38,528 nt of DNA from Patulibacter sp. (GTDB taxonomy: Bacteria > Actinomycetota > Thermoleophilia > Solirubrobacterales > Solirubrobacteraceae): the NCBI GenBank assembly GCA_015478825.1, contig JADMKN010000044.1:1-38528 (forward strand). The letters run 5' to 3'. The notes beneath the pieces were generated by a model. The model searched no databases and had not been told where the DNA came from. It saw only the letters and a program-made list of their open reading frames with translations. Made by a program: the position numbers and the translations under genes. Within the stretch, counting starts at the first letter, position 1. Each line of letters starts with the position of its first letter. Below, one piece after another: positions 9,534 to 18,521 of this stretch.

Positions 9534-9982
9534 GACGTGACCTCCGGCGACGCGACGAGCAGTCGCTGCAGCGCATCCCGCAATCGCCCCTCGATCGGGG
9601 TCGAGCTGCGCGTCTCGCGGTCGACGAAGACGTGGACGAACCAGCCGGTGGCGATCGGCTCGTCCTGGCCCGCGCGGAACAGCCCGATCTCGTAGCGGAC
9701 GCTCGACCGCCCGAGCTTGCCGACCCGCAGCCCGGCGTCGACCGTCTCGGGGAAGGCGACCGAGGCGTGGTAGCTGCAGTGCGACTCCGCGCAGAGCCCG
9801 ATCGTGGTGCCGCGGTGGATGTCGAGCCCACCCTCGTCGATCAGCCAGGCGTTGATCACGGTGTCGAAGAACGCGTAGTACTCGACGTTGTTGACGTGCC
9901 CGTAGATGTCGTTGTCGGCCCACCGCGTCCCGATCGACCGAAAGTGGACGTAGTCGTCGCGGGTCCGCGGCTCGCTCGCCAT
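9530..9982 (-). CDS. Acyl-CoA thioesterase, hotdog fold (4-HBT/YbgC-like)
   Basis: [36 protein letters not shown], typical 4-HBT thioesterase motif. Confidence 0.9.
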   Translation of the reverse strand: MASEPRTRDDYVHFRSIGTRWADNDIYGHVNNVEYYAFFDTVINAWLIDEGGLDIHRGTTIGLCAESHCSYHASVAFPETVDAGLRVGKLGRSSVRYEIGLFRAGQDEPIATGWFVHVFVDRETRSSTPIEGRLRDALQRLLVASPEVTS

Positions 9983-10065
9983 GGCGGCAGCTTACGACGC
10001 TACCGGTGGTCGCGTAGGTGGGTGGGTTCATCGACAGTCCCCTCCCGTGAAGCTAGACTCGCCGT

Positions 10066-10272
10066 ATGGGTTCCCGCGTGATCACCGACGAGTTCGTCCG
10101 CCAGGTGACCGAGGATCTGCGCGCCCGCTACGAGTTGGACGCGGATGGCGTGCGACAGCTCGGCGCACGCATCGCGGATGCCGAGCGAGACGCGCGGAGC
10201 GGCGAGAATCGCGAGTTCGCCGCACGGTTCACTGAACGACACCACGCGACGTTCGATCGCCTCGCGCGCTGA
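10066..10272 (+). CDS. Putative antitoxin partner of the Fic/Doc protein
   Basis: 68-aa charged ORF ending 3 bp before the Doc-like ORF. Confidence 0.6.
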   Translation: MGSRVITDEFVRQVTEDLRARYELDADGVRQLGARIADAERDARSGENREFAARFTERHHATFDRLAR

Positions 10273-10275
10273 CGG

Positions 10276-10677
10276 ATGACCGAGTCAGCGCGTTGGACTC
10301 CGACGCTCGACGACTATGCCGACATCGCGGCGTTCCTCCTGGGGGCCGACGCCTCGACGGTTCTCCGACTTCCGAGGATCGACCTGGCCGAGTCCGCGCT
10401 GCACGCACCGTTCGCCGAGTTCGGCGGCGTCGCTGCCTACCCGGACGTCGTTGATCAGGCCGCGGTCCTCCTGATCCACCTCGCCAAGAACCATCCGCTG
10501 CCCGACGGCAACAAGCGCGCCGCGTTCTTGATCACCGCACGATTCCTCGATGCCAACGGGTACACCTGGAGTGCCCCAGATGTCGAGACCGACGCCGGGA
10601 TGGTCGAGCGCGTGGCTTCGGGGAACGCGTCCCACGACGATGTCGTCGCCTGGATCAGAAGTCGGACGTCAGGATAG
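10276..10677 (+). CDS. Fic/Doc (death-on-curing) family protein
   Basis: HPLPDGNKRAAFLITARFLDANGY matches the Doc motif HxFxDxNKR (F to L). Confidence 0.85.
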   Translation: MTESARWTPTLDDYADIAAFLLGADASTVLRLPRIDLAESALHAPFAEFGGVAAYPDVVDQAAVLLIHLAKNHPLPDGNKRAAFLITARFLDANGYTWSAPDVETDAGMVERVASGNASHDDVVAWIRSRTSG

Positions 10678-10793
10678 GCCCCACCATCGTCGTCTCGGCC
10701 GTGGTTCGGAGTCGAGAGGACGATTTGGGGGGCCACAGGCACCGCTAGTGGTACCTGGCCGGCGAAGCGAGATCGAGATACCAATCGTGGGGG

Positions 10794-11972
10794 TTACACC
10801 CGCCACCCCGCCAATCGGTCCAGCGCCTCGCGCAGCACCGCGCTGTCGGCCGCATAGGAGAGGCGGGCCCAGTGGGTGCCGTCGACCGCGTCGAAGTCGG
10901 CGCCGGGGGTCAGGGCCACGCCAGTCTCGGCGAGCAGGCGGCGGCACCAGGCGGCGCTGTCCGGCTCGCCCGCGGCGCGGATCCGCTCGGTGACGTCGGC
11001 GTAGAGGTAGAACGCGCCGTCGGCCGGGGCGGTCATCCCCCAGCCCAGCGTGGGCAGCCGGTCGAGCAGCAACCTGCGGTGCTCGCGGTAGACCGCGGCG
11101 GCCGCGTCGGCCTCGGCGTACGAGCGCTCCGTGAACGCCGCGATCGCCGCGTGCTGCGCCAGCGTCGGCGGGCAGAGCGCCAGATTGCCGGCGAGCGCGT
11201 CGACCGCGCCGACCAAACCCTCGGGCAGCAGCGCCCAGCCGAGCCGCCAACCGGTCATCCCCCAGTACTTCGAGAACGACGAGACGATCGTGGCGTCGTC
11301 GCCGAACGACCAGGCGCAGGCCTGCTCGCGGGTGCCCGCCGTGACCCCGTGGTAGATCTCGTCGCTGACAAGATGCGTGCCGTTGTCGGCGCACCAGCCG
11401 CTGAGCGCCTCCAGCTCGTCGGCGTCGACCATCGTGCCGGTCGGGTTGGCCGGCGACGCCAGCACCAGGCCCGCGAGCGGTCCGTGCTCGGCGACCGCCG
11501 CGTCGAGCAGGGCCGGGGTCGGCTGGTAGCGCTCGTCCGGTCCGCAGGCGATCTCGACCACCTCGCAGCCGAGCGCGCGGAGGATGTTGCGGTAGGCCGG
11601 GTAGCCGGGCCGCGCCAGCGCGACCCGGTCGCCGTGCTCGAACGCGGCCAGGAAGGCCAGCACGAACGCCCCGGACGATCCGGTGGTGATCGCCACGCGC
11701 TCCGGATCGACGTCGAGGTCGTACCAGCGGCCGTAGTGGCCGGCGATCGCGCGCCGCAGCGCGGGCAGGCCGAGCGACGACGTGTAGCCCAGCGGCTCGC
11801 TTGCGGTCAGCAGCGCCGCCGCCCGCTCGCGCACGTCGGTCGGCGCGCCGCCGCCCGGCTCCCCCGCGCAGAGCGAGAAGACCTCGGACCCGGAGTCCCG
11901 CCGCCGCTGGACCGCGTCGATGATCTCCATCACCGCGAAGGGCGGAACGGCGGAACGAGCGGACGGACGCAC
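10794..11972 (-). CDS. PLP-dependent class I/II aminotransferase
   Basis: ASPANPTGTMV, SDEIYHGV and PLP-Lys motif SSFSKYWGMTGWRLGW; likely GTG start at 11972, ORF track extension is non-coding. Confidence 0.9.
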   Translation of the reverse strand: MRPSARSAVPPFAVMEIIDAVQRRRDSGSEVFSLCAGEPGGGAPTDVRERAAALLTASEPLGYTSSLGLPALRRAIAGHYGRWYDLDVDPERVAITTGSSGAFVLAFLAAFEHGDRVALARPGYPAYRNILRALGCEVVEIACGPDERYQPTPALLDAAVAEHGPLAGLVLASPANPTGTMVDADELEALSGWCADNGTHLVSDEIYHGVTAGTREQACAWSFGDDATIVSSFSKYWGMTGWRLGWALLPEGLVGAVDALAGNLALCPPTLAQHAAIAAFTERSYAEADAAAAVYREHRRLLLDRLPTLGWGMTAPADGAFYLYADVTERIRAAGEPDSAAWCRRLLAETGVALTPGADFDAVDGTHWARLSYAADSAVLREALDRLAGWRV

Positions 11973-12276
11973 CCGTCCATACTGGCGGACCGGGTGCCTA
12001 TCGTCCGCGTGGGTGTCCAAGCGCGGTCCGCTCGGTTTGTACACCGGCGCGATCTCGGCGGCGCGATGCAAACCTAGAATCGGCCGGGCCGGGCGATCGA
12101 AAGGCCGTCCGGCACCTTCTTCCCGACGTCCGATCGCCACCGTCATGCGCCTGCGGCGCGCGCAGCGGTCGGGGTCCCACTGCCGACGCGCGCGATCTCC
12201 TGAGGATCGCCACCGCGCCACGGCTGTGCCCGCGGAAGAAGTTCTCGCACGGACGACGCGAACCGTTCTATAGTCC

Positions 12277-12290
12277 AAAACGGCCGTTTG
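12277..12290. promoter_or_regulatory. Inverted-repeat operator AAAACGGCCGTTTG (site A)
   Basis: Contains the perfect palindrome AAACGGCCGTTT; lies just downstream of TATAGT (12269-12274) and upstream of the CDS at 12376. Confidence 0.65.
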
Positions 12291-12375
12291 GTAGAGGCTA
12301 GCCCGATCGAGGCTCACAGACACCGTCAGAGGCTCCGCGGTCGACACACGCCGCGGAACCGGGGAGGAACGCATC

Positions 12376-12984
12376 ATGTCGCAGCATCCGTTCATCAACC
12401 ACGTCGAGATGATCCACAAGCCGGGCGAGCGCGAGGCCGCGCGGGCGTTCTTCGAGCTGCTGGGCTTCGAGGTCAAGGACTTCGGGCCGTGGCTGGTCGT
12501 CGAGCCCAACCCGGAGAACTCCAACGGGCTCGACAACGTGATGTACGTGAGCGAGCCGATTCCCGCGCAGCAGAAGTTCGAGGACGCGCTCGCCAAGGCG
12601 ATCGCCAACGACCCCGACACGGTCGCGGCCCTGGACCACTACAACGAGGTCCGCGGCAAGCACCCGCACTACAACTTCCACTTCGGCGTCGCGCTGCGGA
12701 CCCGCGAGGAGTGGGACAAGCGGCTCGAGAGCGCCCAGCGCGAGATCGAGACCAACCCGCTGCTCAAGGGCCGCGTGAAGATCGCGCCGTTCAACCCGGG
12801 CGACTTCGGGTCGGTCGGGCCGCAGAGCCAGGCGTTCTTCCTGACCGACATCGTGGCCACCGGCACGCTCCAGACCGGCCTGATCTTCGAGCTGCAGTGG
12901 ACCCCGCGCAACGAGGCCGGCGAGATCGACCAGGAAGCGCTCTACGCCGCGGCCACGTACCTGGACCCCGAGACGCTGGTCTAG
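12376..12984 (+). CDS. VOC/glyoxalase-like protein
   Basis: INHVEMIHKPGEREAARAFFELLGFEV and HPHYNFHFGVALRTREEWDKRLE are VOC-like; followed by a strong terminator. Confidence 0.6.
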   Translation: MSQHPFINHVEMIHKPGEREAARAFFELLGFEVKDFGPWLVVEPNPENSNGLDNVMYVSEPIPAQQKFEDALAKAIANDPDTVAALDHYNEVRGKHPHYNFHFGVALRTREEWDKRLESAQREIETNPLLKGRVKIAPFNPGDFGSVGPQSQAFFLTDIVATGTLQTGLIFELQWTPRNEAGEIDQEALYAAATYLDPETLV

Positions 12985-12989
12985 CCACC

Positions 12990-13024
12990 CCGGTAGGCGG
13001 GGCCGAGGCGGCCCCGCCTACCGG
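12990..13024 (+). terminator. Strong intrinsic terminator-like hairpin
   Basis: Perfect 15-bp stem CCGGTAGGCGGGGCC / GGCCCCGCCTACCGG with 5-nt loop, 5 bp after the stop. Confidence 0.75.
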
Positions 13025-13050
13025 AGGGTTGCGCCGCGGCCCCGGCCTGC

Positions 13051-13089
13051 GCGTCGGGCTCCGCCGAACGACTCGACAGAGCCCGACGC
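13051..13089 (-). terminator. Hairpin downstream of the 13098-13595 gene
   Basis: Perfect 11-bp inverted repeat GCGTCGGGCTC ... GAGCCCGACGC with 17-nt loop. Confidence 0.55.
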
Positions 13090-13097
13090 GCTCGCGC

Positions 13098-13595
13098 TCA
13101 CGCCGCGCGGGCCTCGCTCAGCGCGACCGCCTCGGACCGGTCGGGGTGCGGCGGCTCGTTGTCCCAGTGGGTGCCGGTCGCGTCGTGGTTGAGCGTGATC
13201 GAGCGCTCCGAGAAGACCCAGCGCCCGTCGACGAACTGGACGATGTCGTTGGCCTCGCAGCTCCACCGCACGATCACGTGCGGCGGCTCCCAGACGCCGG
13301 TCACCAGGAAGTACATCCGCACCGCGCGGAAGTCCTCGCGCCCGTCCGGGTCCGGCTTGACGACCACGTTGGTCACGTGATGCTGGTAGGTCGAGCCCAC
13401 CGGGTCCGCCGCCCACTTGAGGCCGGTCGCCGCGCCGAACTCGGGGCCGTCGGCCTCGCCGTCGTAGCGCGTGATGATCCCCCCGGGCGCGAACGACGCG
13501 AAGATCGTGTCGGGATCCCCGTCGTTCAGGGCGAAGTAGAAGGTGTCGTACAGCTCGCGGATCAGCACCCGATCCTCGACGGAAACCTCGGACAT
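13098..13595 (-). CDS. SnoaL/NTF2-like protein
   Basis: VLIRELYDTFYFALNDGDPDTIFASFAPGGIITRYDG ... VDGRWVFSERSITLNHD is SnoaL-like in layout. Confidence 0.7.
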   Translation of the reverse strand: MSEVSVEDRVLIRELYDTFYFALNDGDPDTIFASFAPGGIITRYDGEADGPEFGAATGLKWAADPVGSTYQHHVTNVVVKPDPDGREDFRAVRMYFLVTGVWEPPHVIVRWSCEANDIVQFVDGRWVFSERSITLNHDATGTHWDNEPPHPDRSEAVALSEARAA

Positions 13596-13633
13596 CTCGC
13601 TTGCTCCTCTGTCGCGTTCCGACCGACGTAATT

Positions 13634-13647
13634 CAGACGGTCGTTTG
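13634..13647. promoter_or_regulatory. Operator CAGACGGTCGTTTG (site B)
   Basis: Inverted repeat CARACG-NN-CGTYTG between promoter -10 and the start of the 13595 gene. Confidence 0.65.
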
Positions 13648-13652
13648 ACGGG

Positions 13653-13681
13653 ACGCTAGCCGGGCGGCGCGCTGCCGTCAA
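13653..13681 (-). promoter_or_regulatory. Promoter for the 13595 SnoaL-like gene
   Basis: Reverse strand TTGACG - 17 bp - TAGCGT. Confidence 0.6.
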
Positions 13682-13785
13682 CCGCATCCGGAGCCGCGCC
13701 TCGCGGATGCGCCGGCCCGCCGGGGCCGCGGATGGCCACCGCGCGGTCCGCCCGCCCCTCCCCCGGGACGGGCGGACCGGACGGG

Positions 13786-14343
13786 TCACGGCAGGAACGA
13801 CTCGGGACGGCGGTCGTACGACGGGTCCTCCCGATCCATCCGCCCGAGCATCGCCTCGGGGGCGAAGGTCGCGTCGATCCCGACGGGGTCGACGCGACCT
13901 GGGTGGTGGACGACCTTGCGGCGCGCGATCCGCCACTCGCCGTCCCGCCGCTCGAACAGGTCGACGTAGCGGATGTTCGCCAGCCGGTCGACCGGGGCCC
14001 CGTCCTCCCCGGGCATCCGGATCAGGCACAGGCAGTAGGTCTCGGCCCACGCCGCGTCGCCGTCCAGCTCGATCATCGACTGCCCGAGGAAGTGGGTCAG
14101 CGACGTCACCGCCCCCGTGAACTGCCCGCAGTAGGCGACGAACCCGTCGAGGTCGCCGTTGTAGTGGCCGTGGGCGTCGGTCGCGTCCGGGTGGTAGCAC
14201 GACCGGATCAGGTCGGCGTCGTTGCGGTCGGCCGCCCGCCCGAAGCGGACGATCACCGCCCGGATCTCCGCCTCGTCCAGCAGGCGGCGCAGGGCCGCGG
14301 TCTCGCTCGGGCTCATCGGTTCGTCTCTCGTATCGGTGGACAT
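13786..14343 (-). CDS. SnoaL/NTF2-like protein
   Basis: AEIRAVIVRFGRAADRNDADLIRSCYHPDATDAHGHYNGDLDGFVAY ... RRDGEWRIARRKVVHHPG; ATG at 14343. Confidence 0.8.
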   Translation of the reverse strand: MSTDTRDEPMSPSETAALRRLLDEAEIRAVIVRFGRAADRNDADLIRSCYHPDATDAHGHYNGDLDGFVAYCGQFTGAVTSLTHFLGQSMIELDGDAAWAETYCLCLIRMPGEDGAPVDRLANIRYVDLFERRDGEWRIARRKVVHHPGRVDPVGIDATFAPEAMLGRMDREDPSYDRRPESFLP

Positions 14344-14357
14344 GTCCGGCGAACCGG

Positions 14358-15803
14358 TCAACCCGCGACGGAGGCGTCGCGATCGAGGGCGCGACGCGCG
14401 GCGGCCTCGCCGGCCCGGCGCCCGAAGACGATGCAGCTCGCCCACATGTTGCCGCTGCCCAGGTACCGCGTTCCGAGCACGCCGCCGGTGCACTCGCCGG
14501 CGGCGAACAGGCCGTCGACCGGCGCGGCGCACGGATCCATCACGCGTCCCTCGTCGTCGATCTCGACGCCGAAGCTCGTGAAGCCCATCGTCGACGGCCG
14601 GATCGGCATGCCGTAGAACGGGGCCTCGCGAACTGGCCGCAGGAACTTCTCCGGCTTGCGGTAGTCGCGGTCGTCGCCCTCGTCGGCGAACGCGTTGTAG
14701 CGCGCGACCGAGCCGGCCACGGCGTCGGCCGGCAGGCCGAGCTTTCCGGCAAGCTGCTCGATCGTGTCGGCCTGCACCACGCTGCCGTTGTCGAGCAGCC
14801 GCTGGAGCCCGTCGGCCGAGTAGATGTGGGGCGGCATCGGGTTGCCCGGCGGGAACTCCGGCTTGAAGGTCTGGAGCGCGGGCGTGTCGTTCTCGGCCAT
14901 CGTCCGCGCGTCGAAGATCCCGTAGACCACGTCGGCGGTCGCCTGGACCACGCCGTACGTCTGGCCGTAGGGCGCCGTCTCGTCGCAGAAGCGGCGGCCG
15001 TGCGGGCCGACCAGCATCACCCAGGCGGGCAGGTAGGCGTCGAACTCCTTGCTGTCGATCCGCGGCGTCAGCAGCGGCTGGTAGACGTCCTCGCCGACCA
15101 GGTTGGCGCCGACCTCCGCGGCGAGGGCGAGGCCATCGCCCTGCGAGCTGTCGGGACCGATGTAGATCAGGTCGTCGCGGTACTTGGCCATGCTCGGCAG
15201 GTGCCGGACGATCAGCTCCTCGTTCGCGCCGAACCCGCCGGTCGCGAGCACGACCGCTCCGGCCTCGTACTCGTCGTCGCCGATGCCGACGCCGATCACG
15301 GCGCCGTCCCGCTCGAGCAGCCGGTCGACCCGGTTGCCGAGCACGATCTCGATGCCGCGCTCGCGACAGGCCTGCTGCAGCACGTCGACGATGTGCTGCC
15401 CGCCGACCACCTCGCCGCCCTGCGGCACGTGGCTCCGCGGCGTGCGCTCGCCGCCGCCCTGCATGATGTCGGGGAAGAACCGCACGCCGAGCTCGGCCAG
15501 CCAGTCGATGCCCGGGCCGCTCTCGTGCGCCATCCGCCGCACGATCCCCGGCTTGAGCAGGAACTGGTTGGCGAACATGTACTCGTGGTACAGGCCGTCC
15601 CGATCGTCCTCGAGCCCCGCGGCCCGCTGGACCGCCGTGTCGGCGCCCATCAGCATGCCGGCCGAGAGTCGCGACGCTCCGCCGACCACCGACTCGGCCT
15701 CGACGACGACCACCCGCGCGCCCTGCTCGTGGGCGGTGAGGGCGGCGATCAGGCCGGCTCCCCCCGAGCCCACGACGACGACATCCAGCTCTCGCTCGCT
15801 CAT
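14358..15803 (-). CDS. FAD-dependent oxidoreductase (fumarate reductase/3-ketosteroid dehydrogenase superfamily)
   Basis: DVVVVGSGGAGLIAALTAHEQGARVVVVEAESVVGGAS dinucleotide motif; C-terminal FAAGECTGGVLGTRYLGSGNMWASCIVFGRRAGEAAA. Confidence 0.85.
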   Translation of the reverse strand: MSERELDVVVVGSGGAGLIAALTAHEQGARVVVVEAESVVGGASRLSAGMLMGADTAVQRAAGLEDDRDGLYHEYMFANQFLLKPGIVRRMAHESGPGIDWLAELGVRFFPDIMQGGGERTPRSHVPQGGEVVGGQHIVDVLQQACRERGIEIVLGNRVDRLLERDGAVIGVGIGDDEYEAGAVVLATGGFGANEELIVRHLPSMAKYRDDLIYIGPDSSQGDGLALAAEVGANLVGEDVYQPLLTPRIDSKEFDAYLPAWVMLVGPHGRRFCDETAPYGQTYGVVQATADVVYGIFDARTMAENDTPALQTFKPEFPPGNPMPPHIYSADGLQRLLDNGSVVQADTIEQLAGKLGLPADAVAGSVARYNAFADEGDDRDYRKPEKFLRPVREAPFYGMPIRPSTMGFTSFGVEIDDEGRVMDPCAAPVDGLFAAGECTGGVLGTRYLGSGNMWASCIVFGRRAGEAAARRALDRDASVAG

Positions 15804-16612
15804 CCGTTCACTCCCTTGTCTGGTACGGCGGACACGTCCGCCAGGTCATCGAGCACGCGGTTCCAGGCGTCGGCGGACGCCTCGCGGTGCCGGTCCGCGG
15901 CTCGGTCGAAGAACGAATGCGGCGCCCCGGGATAGCTGACGGCCTCGTGCGCGACGCCGGAGGCCCGCAGGCCACCCTCGAACGCCGCGACGTCCTCGGT
16001 CGGGATCAGCGGGTCGTCGCCGCCGAACAGCGCCAGCACCGGCCGGCGGGTGCGGGGCGCGTGATCGAGCGCCGACGGCATGAACGGCGCGTTGGTGCGC
16101 GAGTTGCTGAGCGTGCCGTAGAACCCGATCGCCCGGTCGATCTGCAGGTCCGGCGCGGTGGCGGCGACGAAGGCGTGGGTGCCGCCGAAGCAGAAGCCGA
16201 CGACCGCGACCCGCTCGACCCCGGTCCGTTCCCGCAGCGTCGCCGCCGCGACCGCGACGTCGAGCTGGATCGTCGCCGGGCCGGTCTGGACCAGGTGCGG
16301 CATCCACTCGAAGTCGTCGGTGCGCTCCGCCGTCCCGGCCGTGCGTCCGAAGTAGTCGATCGCGATCGCGTGATGACCCGCGGACGCGAATCGCTCGGCC
16401 AGCTCGACGTAGAACCGGTACAGGCCGCGCACGTCGGGAAGCACGATCACGCCGGCCCCCTGCGAGCGCGTCGTCGTGGCGAGCGCCGCGGCGCTGTGGG
16501 TCCCGTCCTCGGCGACGAGCGTCAGACGCTCCGCGGCGGCGCCGCCCGCGACCGTCGGAAGGCGCCGGTCCGCAGGGACGTCAGGGGGCGATGCGTCGCG
16601 CTCGAAGCACAT
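15800..16612 (-). CDS. Dienelactone hydrolase family protein
   Basis: GFCFGGTHAF nucleophile Cys motif, GGDDPLIP, PGAPHSFFDR; ATG at 16612 with GGAGG 7 bp upstream. Confidence 0.85.
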   Translation of the reverse strand: MCFERDASPPDVPADRRLPTVAGGAAAERLTLVAEDGTHSAAALATTTRSQGAGVIVLPDVRGLYRFYVELAERFASAGHHAIAIDYFGRTAGTAERTDDFEWMPHLVQTGPATIQLDVAVAAATLRERTGVERVAVVGFCFGGTHAFVAATAPDLQIDRAIGFYGTLSNSRTNAPFMPSALDHAPRTRRPVLALFGGDDPLIPTEDVAAFEGGLRASGVAHEAVSYPGAPHSFFDRAADRHREASADAWNRVLDDLADVSAVPDKGVNG

Positions 16613-16675
16613 GAGGATCCTCCGGACGCCCCGGCCGAAGCGGACGTCCATTCGAAGTCGGCACGCGCACCCTAC

Positions 16676-16689
16676 CAACCGACCGTCTG
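16676..16689. promoter_or_regulatory. Operator-like CAACCGACCGTCTG (site C)
   Basis: 8/10 fixed positions of CNAACGNNCGTTNG, upstream of the 16612->13786 operon. Confidence 0.5.
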
Positions 16690-16767
16690 AAAATCGACCC
16701 GCGAGCGGCCACCACGACCGGGGCGGCGCCGACCGGCGGTTCGGGGAACGAGCCCCGGGAGCTCCGC

Positions 16768-17397
16768 CTAGCGCGCCGGCAGGCGCTCGACCACGTCGCG
16801 CGCCAGCGGCTCGTACGTGAGCGGCGCGTGCGACGGCTCGAGGCCGGCGAGCAGGATCTCGAGGTGCCGTCGCCACGCGTCGGGGGCGACGCCGCGGGTC
16901 GACTCGGTGACCCCGCGCAGCGACCAGATCGCGGCGAAGATGTCCGCCGGCACGGCGTCGGCCCGGACCCGCCCGTGCTCCTGCGCGTCGGCCAGCAGAG
17001 CGGCGATCTCGGCCTGGATCTTGCGCGTCGGCTCGGCGTGCCGCTCCGCGCCCCAGATCCGCGGGAGCTGGCCGTGCCGGTGCGCCTGGCGCTCGCCGAC
17101 CGCGACGAGGAAGTCCCGCAGCCCCTGGCCGTCGGCGGCGTCCCGCGCGACGCGCGCATCCCGCAGGATGTCGTCGAGGATCGCGGAGACCAGCGCGTCG
17201 ATCAGCGCCTCCTTCGTCGGGAACCGCCGGTAGAGCGTGCCCATGCCGACGCCGGCCACCCGCGCCACGTCCTCCACGGTCCCCTGCAGCCCGCTCTCCG
17301 CGAAGACCTCGGCCGCCGCGTCGAGCAGCCGCTCCCGGTTGCGGGCGGCGTCGCGGCGCATCGGTCGCTCGCCCTTGCTGTCGGTCGTCGGTGTCAT
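16768..17397 (-). CDS. TetR family transcriptional regulator
   Basis: RRDAARNRERLLDAAAEVFAESGLQGTVEDVARVAGVGMGTLYRRFPTKEALIDAL is a typical TetR HTH. Confidence 0.95.
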   Translation of the reverse strand: MTPTTDSKGERPMRRDAARNRERLLDAAAEVFAESGLQGTVEDVARVAGVGMGTLYRRFPTKEALIDALVSAILDDILRDARVARDAADGQGLRDFLVAVGERQAHRHGQLPRIWGAERHAEPTRKIQAEIAALLADAQEHGRVRADAVPADIFAAIWSLRGVTESTRGVAPDAWRRHLEILLAGLEPSHAPLTYEPLARDVVERLPAR

Positions 17398-17494
17398 CGG
17401 TGGCCTCGCCTCGGAATCGTCGTCAGTCTGCCAGCTAGGGGCGGTCCAGGGTTCGGGGGCGCGGGATCACCCACCCGATCTGCCCCCGCGCCGC

Positions 17495-17524
17495 TTGACG
17501 GCCGCGGTCGGTCCAGCATAGGCT
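17495..17524 (+). promoter_or_regulatory. Promoter of the SDR/isomerase operon with palindromes over and downstream of the -10
   Basis: TTGACG - 18 bp - TAGGCT; TAGGC-TGATC-GCCTA at 17519-17533 and GGAGCGGAG-C-CTCCGCTCC at 17534-17552. Confidence 0.55.
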
Positions 17525-17603
17525 GATCGCCTAGGAGCGGAGCCTCCGCTCCGCCGCACGAGGCTCGGTGACCGCCCGGTCGCGCGGGCAGAGAGGTAGG
17601 ACG

Positions 17604-18521
17604 ATGAGCTCGAGACGTTCCCTGGAGGGGCGGGTCGCCCTCGTGACCGGCGCCGGCCGCGGCCTGGGCCGGGCGTACGCGCGCGCCCTCGCCGCTCGCG
17701 GCGCGCTGGTCGCCGTCAACAACCGCTCCGGCGAGCCCGCGGAGCGCGTGGTCGCCGAGATCCTCGCGAGCGGCGGCCAGGCGATCGCCTGCGTCGGCGA
17801 CCTCGAGGCGCCGGGCGCCGCCGAGCGGGCCGTCGCGGCGACCGTCGAGGCGTACGGACGGATCGACGTCCTGGTCAACAACGCCGGGGGGATCGAGGGA
17901 CCGGCCGACGGGTTCGCGGGGACCGACGCGAGCGCCCGCGACGCCGTGCTCCGCCAGAACTTCGCGACGGCCTGGGACGTGACCGCGGCGGCGTGGCCGC
18001 ACCTGACCGCAGCCGGGTACGGCCGCGTGGTCCTCTGCGCCTCGCCGATCGCGCTCTCCGGGTCGCCCGGGTTCGCGCACTACGCCGCCGCGAAGGCCGC
18101 GCTGATCGGGCTCGGACGGACGCTCGCCGTCGAGGGCGCCGACCACGGCGTGACGGTCAACGTGCTGTCGCCGGTGGCGAACACCCAGGAGGCCGAGCCG
18201 ACCGACGACTTCCGGCGCTGGTACGCCGAGACGTTCCGGACCGACCACGTCGCGGAGGCGCTGGCCTGGCTCGTCGACGAGCGCTGCACGGTCACCGGCG
18301 AGATCCTCGCGGTCGGCGGCCCGCGGATCGCGCGGATCGCCACGGTCGAGGGCGAGGGCTACGTCGACGGCGGATCGGGATTCTCCGCCGAGTCCGTCGG
18401 CGCCCACTTCGACGCCGTGCTCGATCAGGCGCCGACGCTGCGGTTCCCGGCGCTGACCGACGTGATGGCGCACTGGCAGACCACCCATGGATCACCGACC
18501 CCGAAGCAGGTGGCGTCGTGA
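17604..18521 (+). CDS. SDR family oxidoreductase
   Basis: VALVTGAGRGLGRAYARALAARGALVAVNNRSGEPA, NNAGG, YAAAK; ATG at 17604. Confidence 0.9.
   Translation: MSSRRSLEGRVALVTGAGRGLGRAYARALAARGALVAVNNRSGEPAERVVAEILASGGQAIACVGDLEAPGAAERAVAATVEAYGRIDVLVNNAGGIEGPADGFAGTDASARDAVLRQNFATAWDVTAAAWPHLTAAGYGRVVLCASPIALSGSPGFAHYAAAKAALIGLGRTLAVEGADHGVTVNVLSPVANTQEAEPTDDFRRWYAETFRTDHVAEALAWLVDERCTVTGEILAVGGPRIARIATVEGEGYVDGGSGFSAESVGAHFDAVLDQAPTLRFPALTDVMAHWQTTHGSPTPKQVAS

Noticed and set aside
8212-9831. 539-aa minus ORF overlapping the alcohol dehydrogenase
   Set aside because: Frame-shifted shadow of the dehydrogenase, which carries clear Zn and Rossmann motifs.
9534-10031. N-terminal extension of the 565-aa dehydrogenase ORF
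   Set aside because: Overlaps the thioesterase in another frame; a GTG at 9533 gives a normal dehydrogenase N-terminus.
10678-10793. Intergenic stretch after the Doc gene with imperfect CCCCACCATCGTCGTC / GACGATTTGGGG repeat
   Set aside because: Too imperfect to call a terminator or mobile-element end from reading alone.
11973-12620. N-terminal extension of the 608-aa aminotransferase ORF
   Set aside because: Runs through the intergenic operator region and antisense to the 12376 gene; aminotransferase homology begins near 11972.
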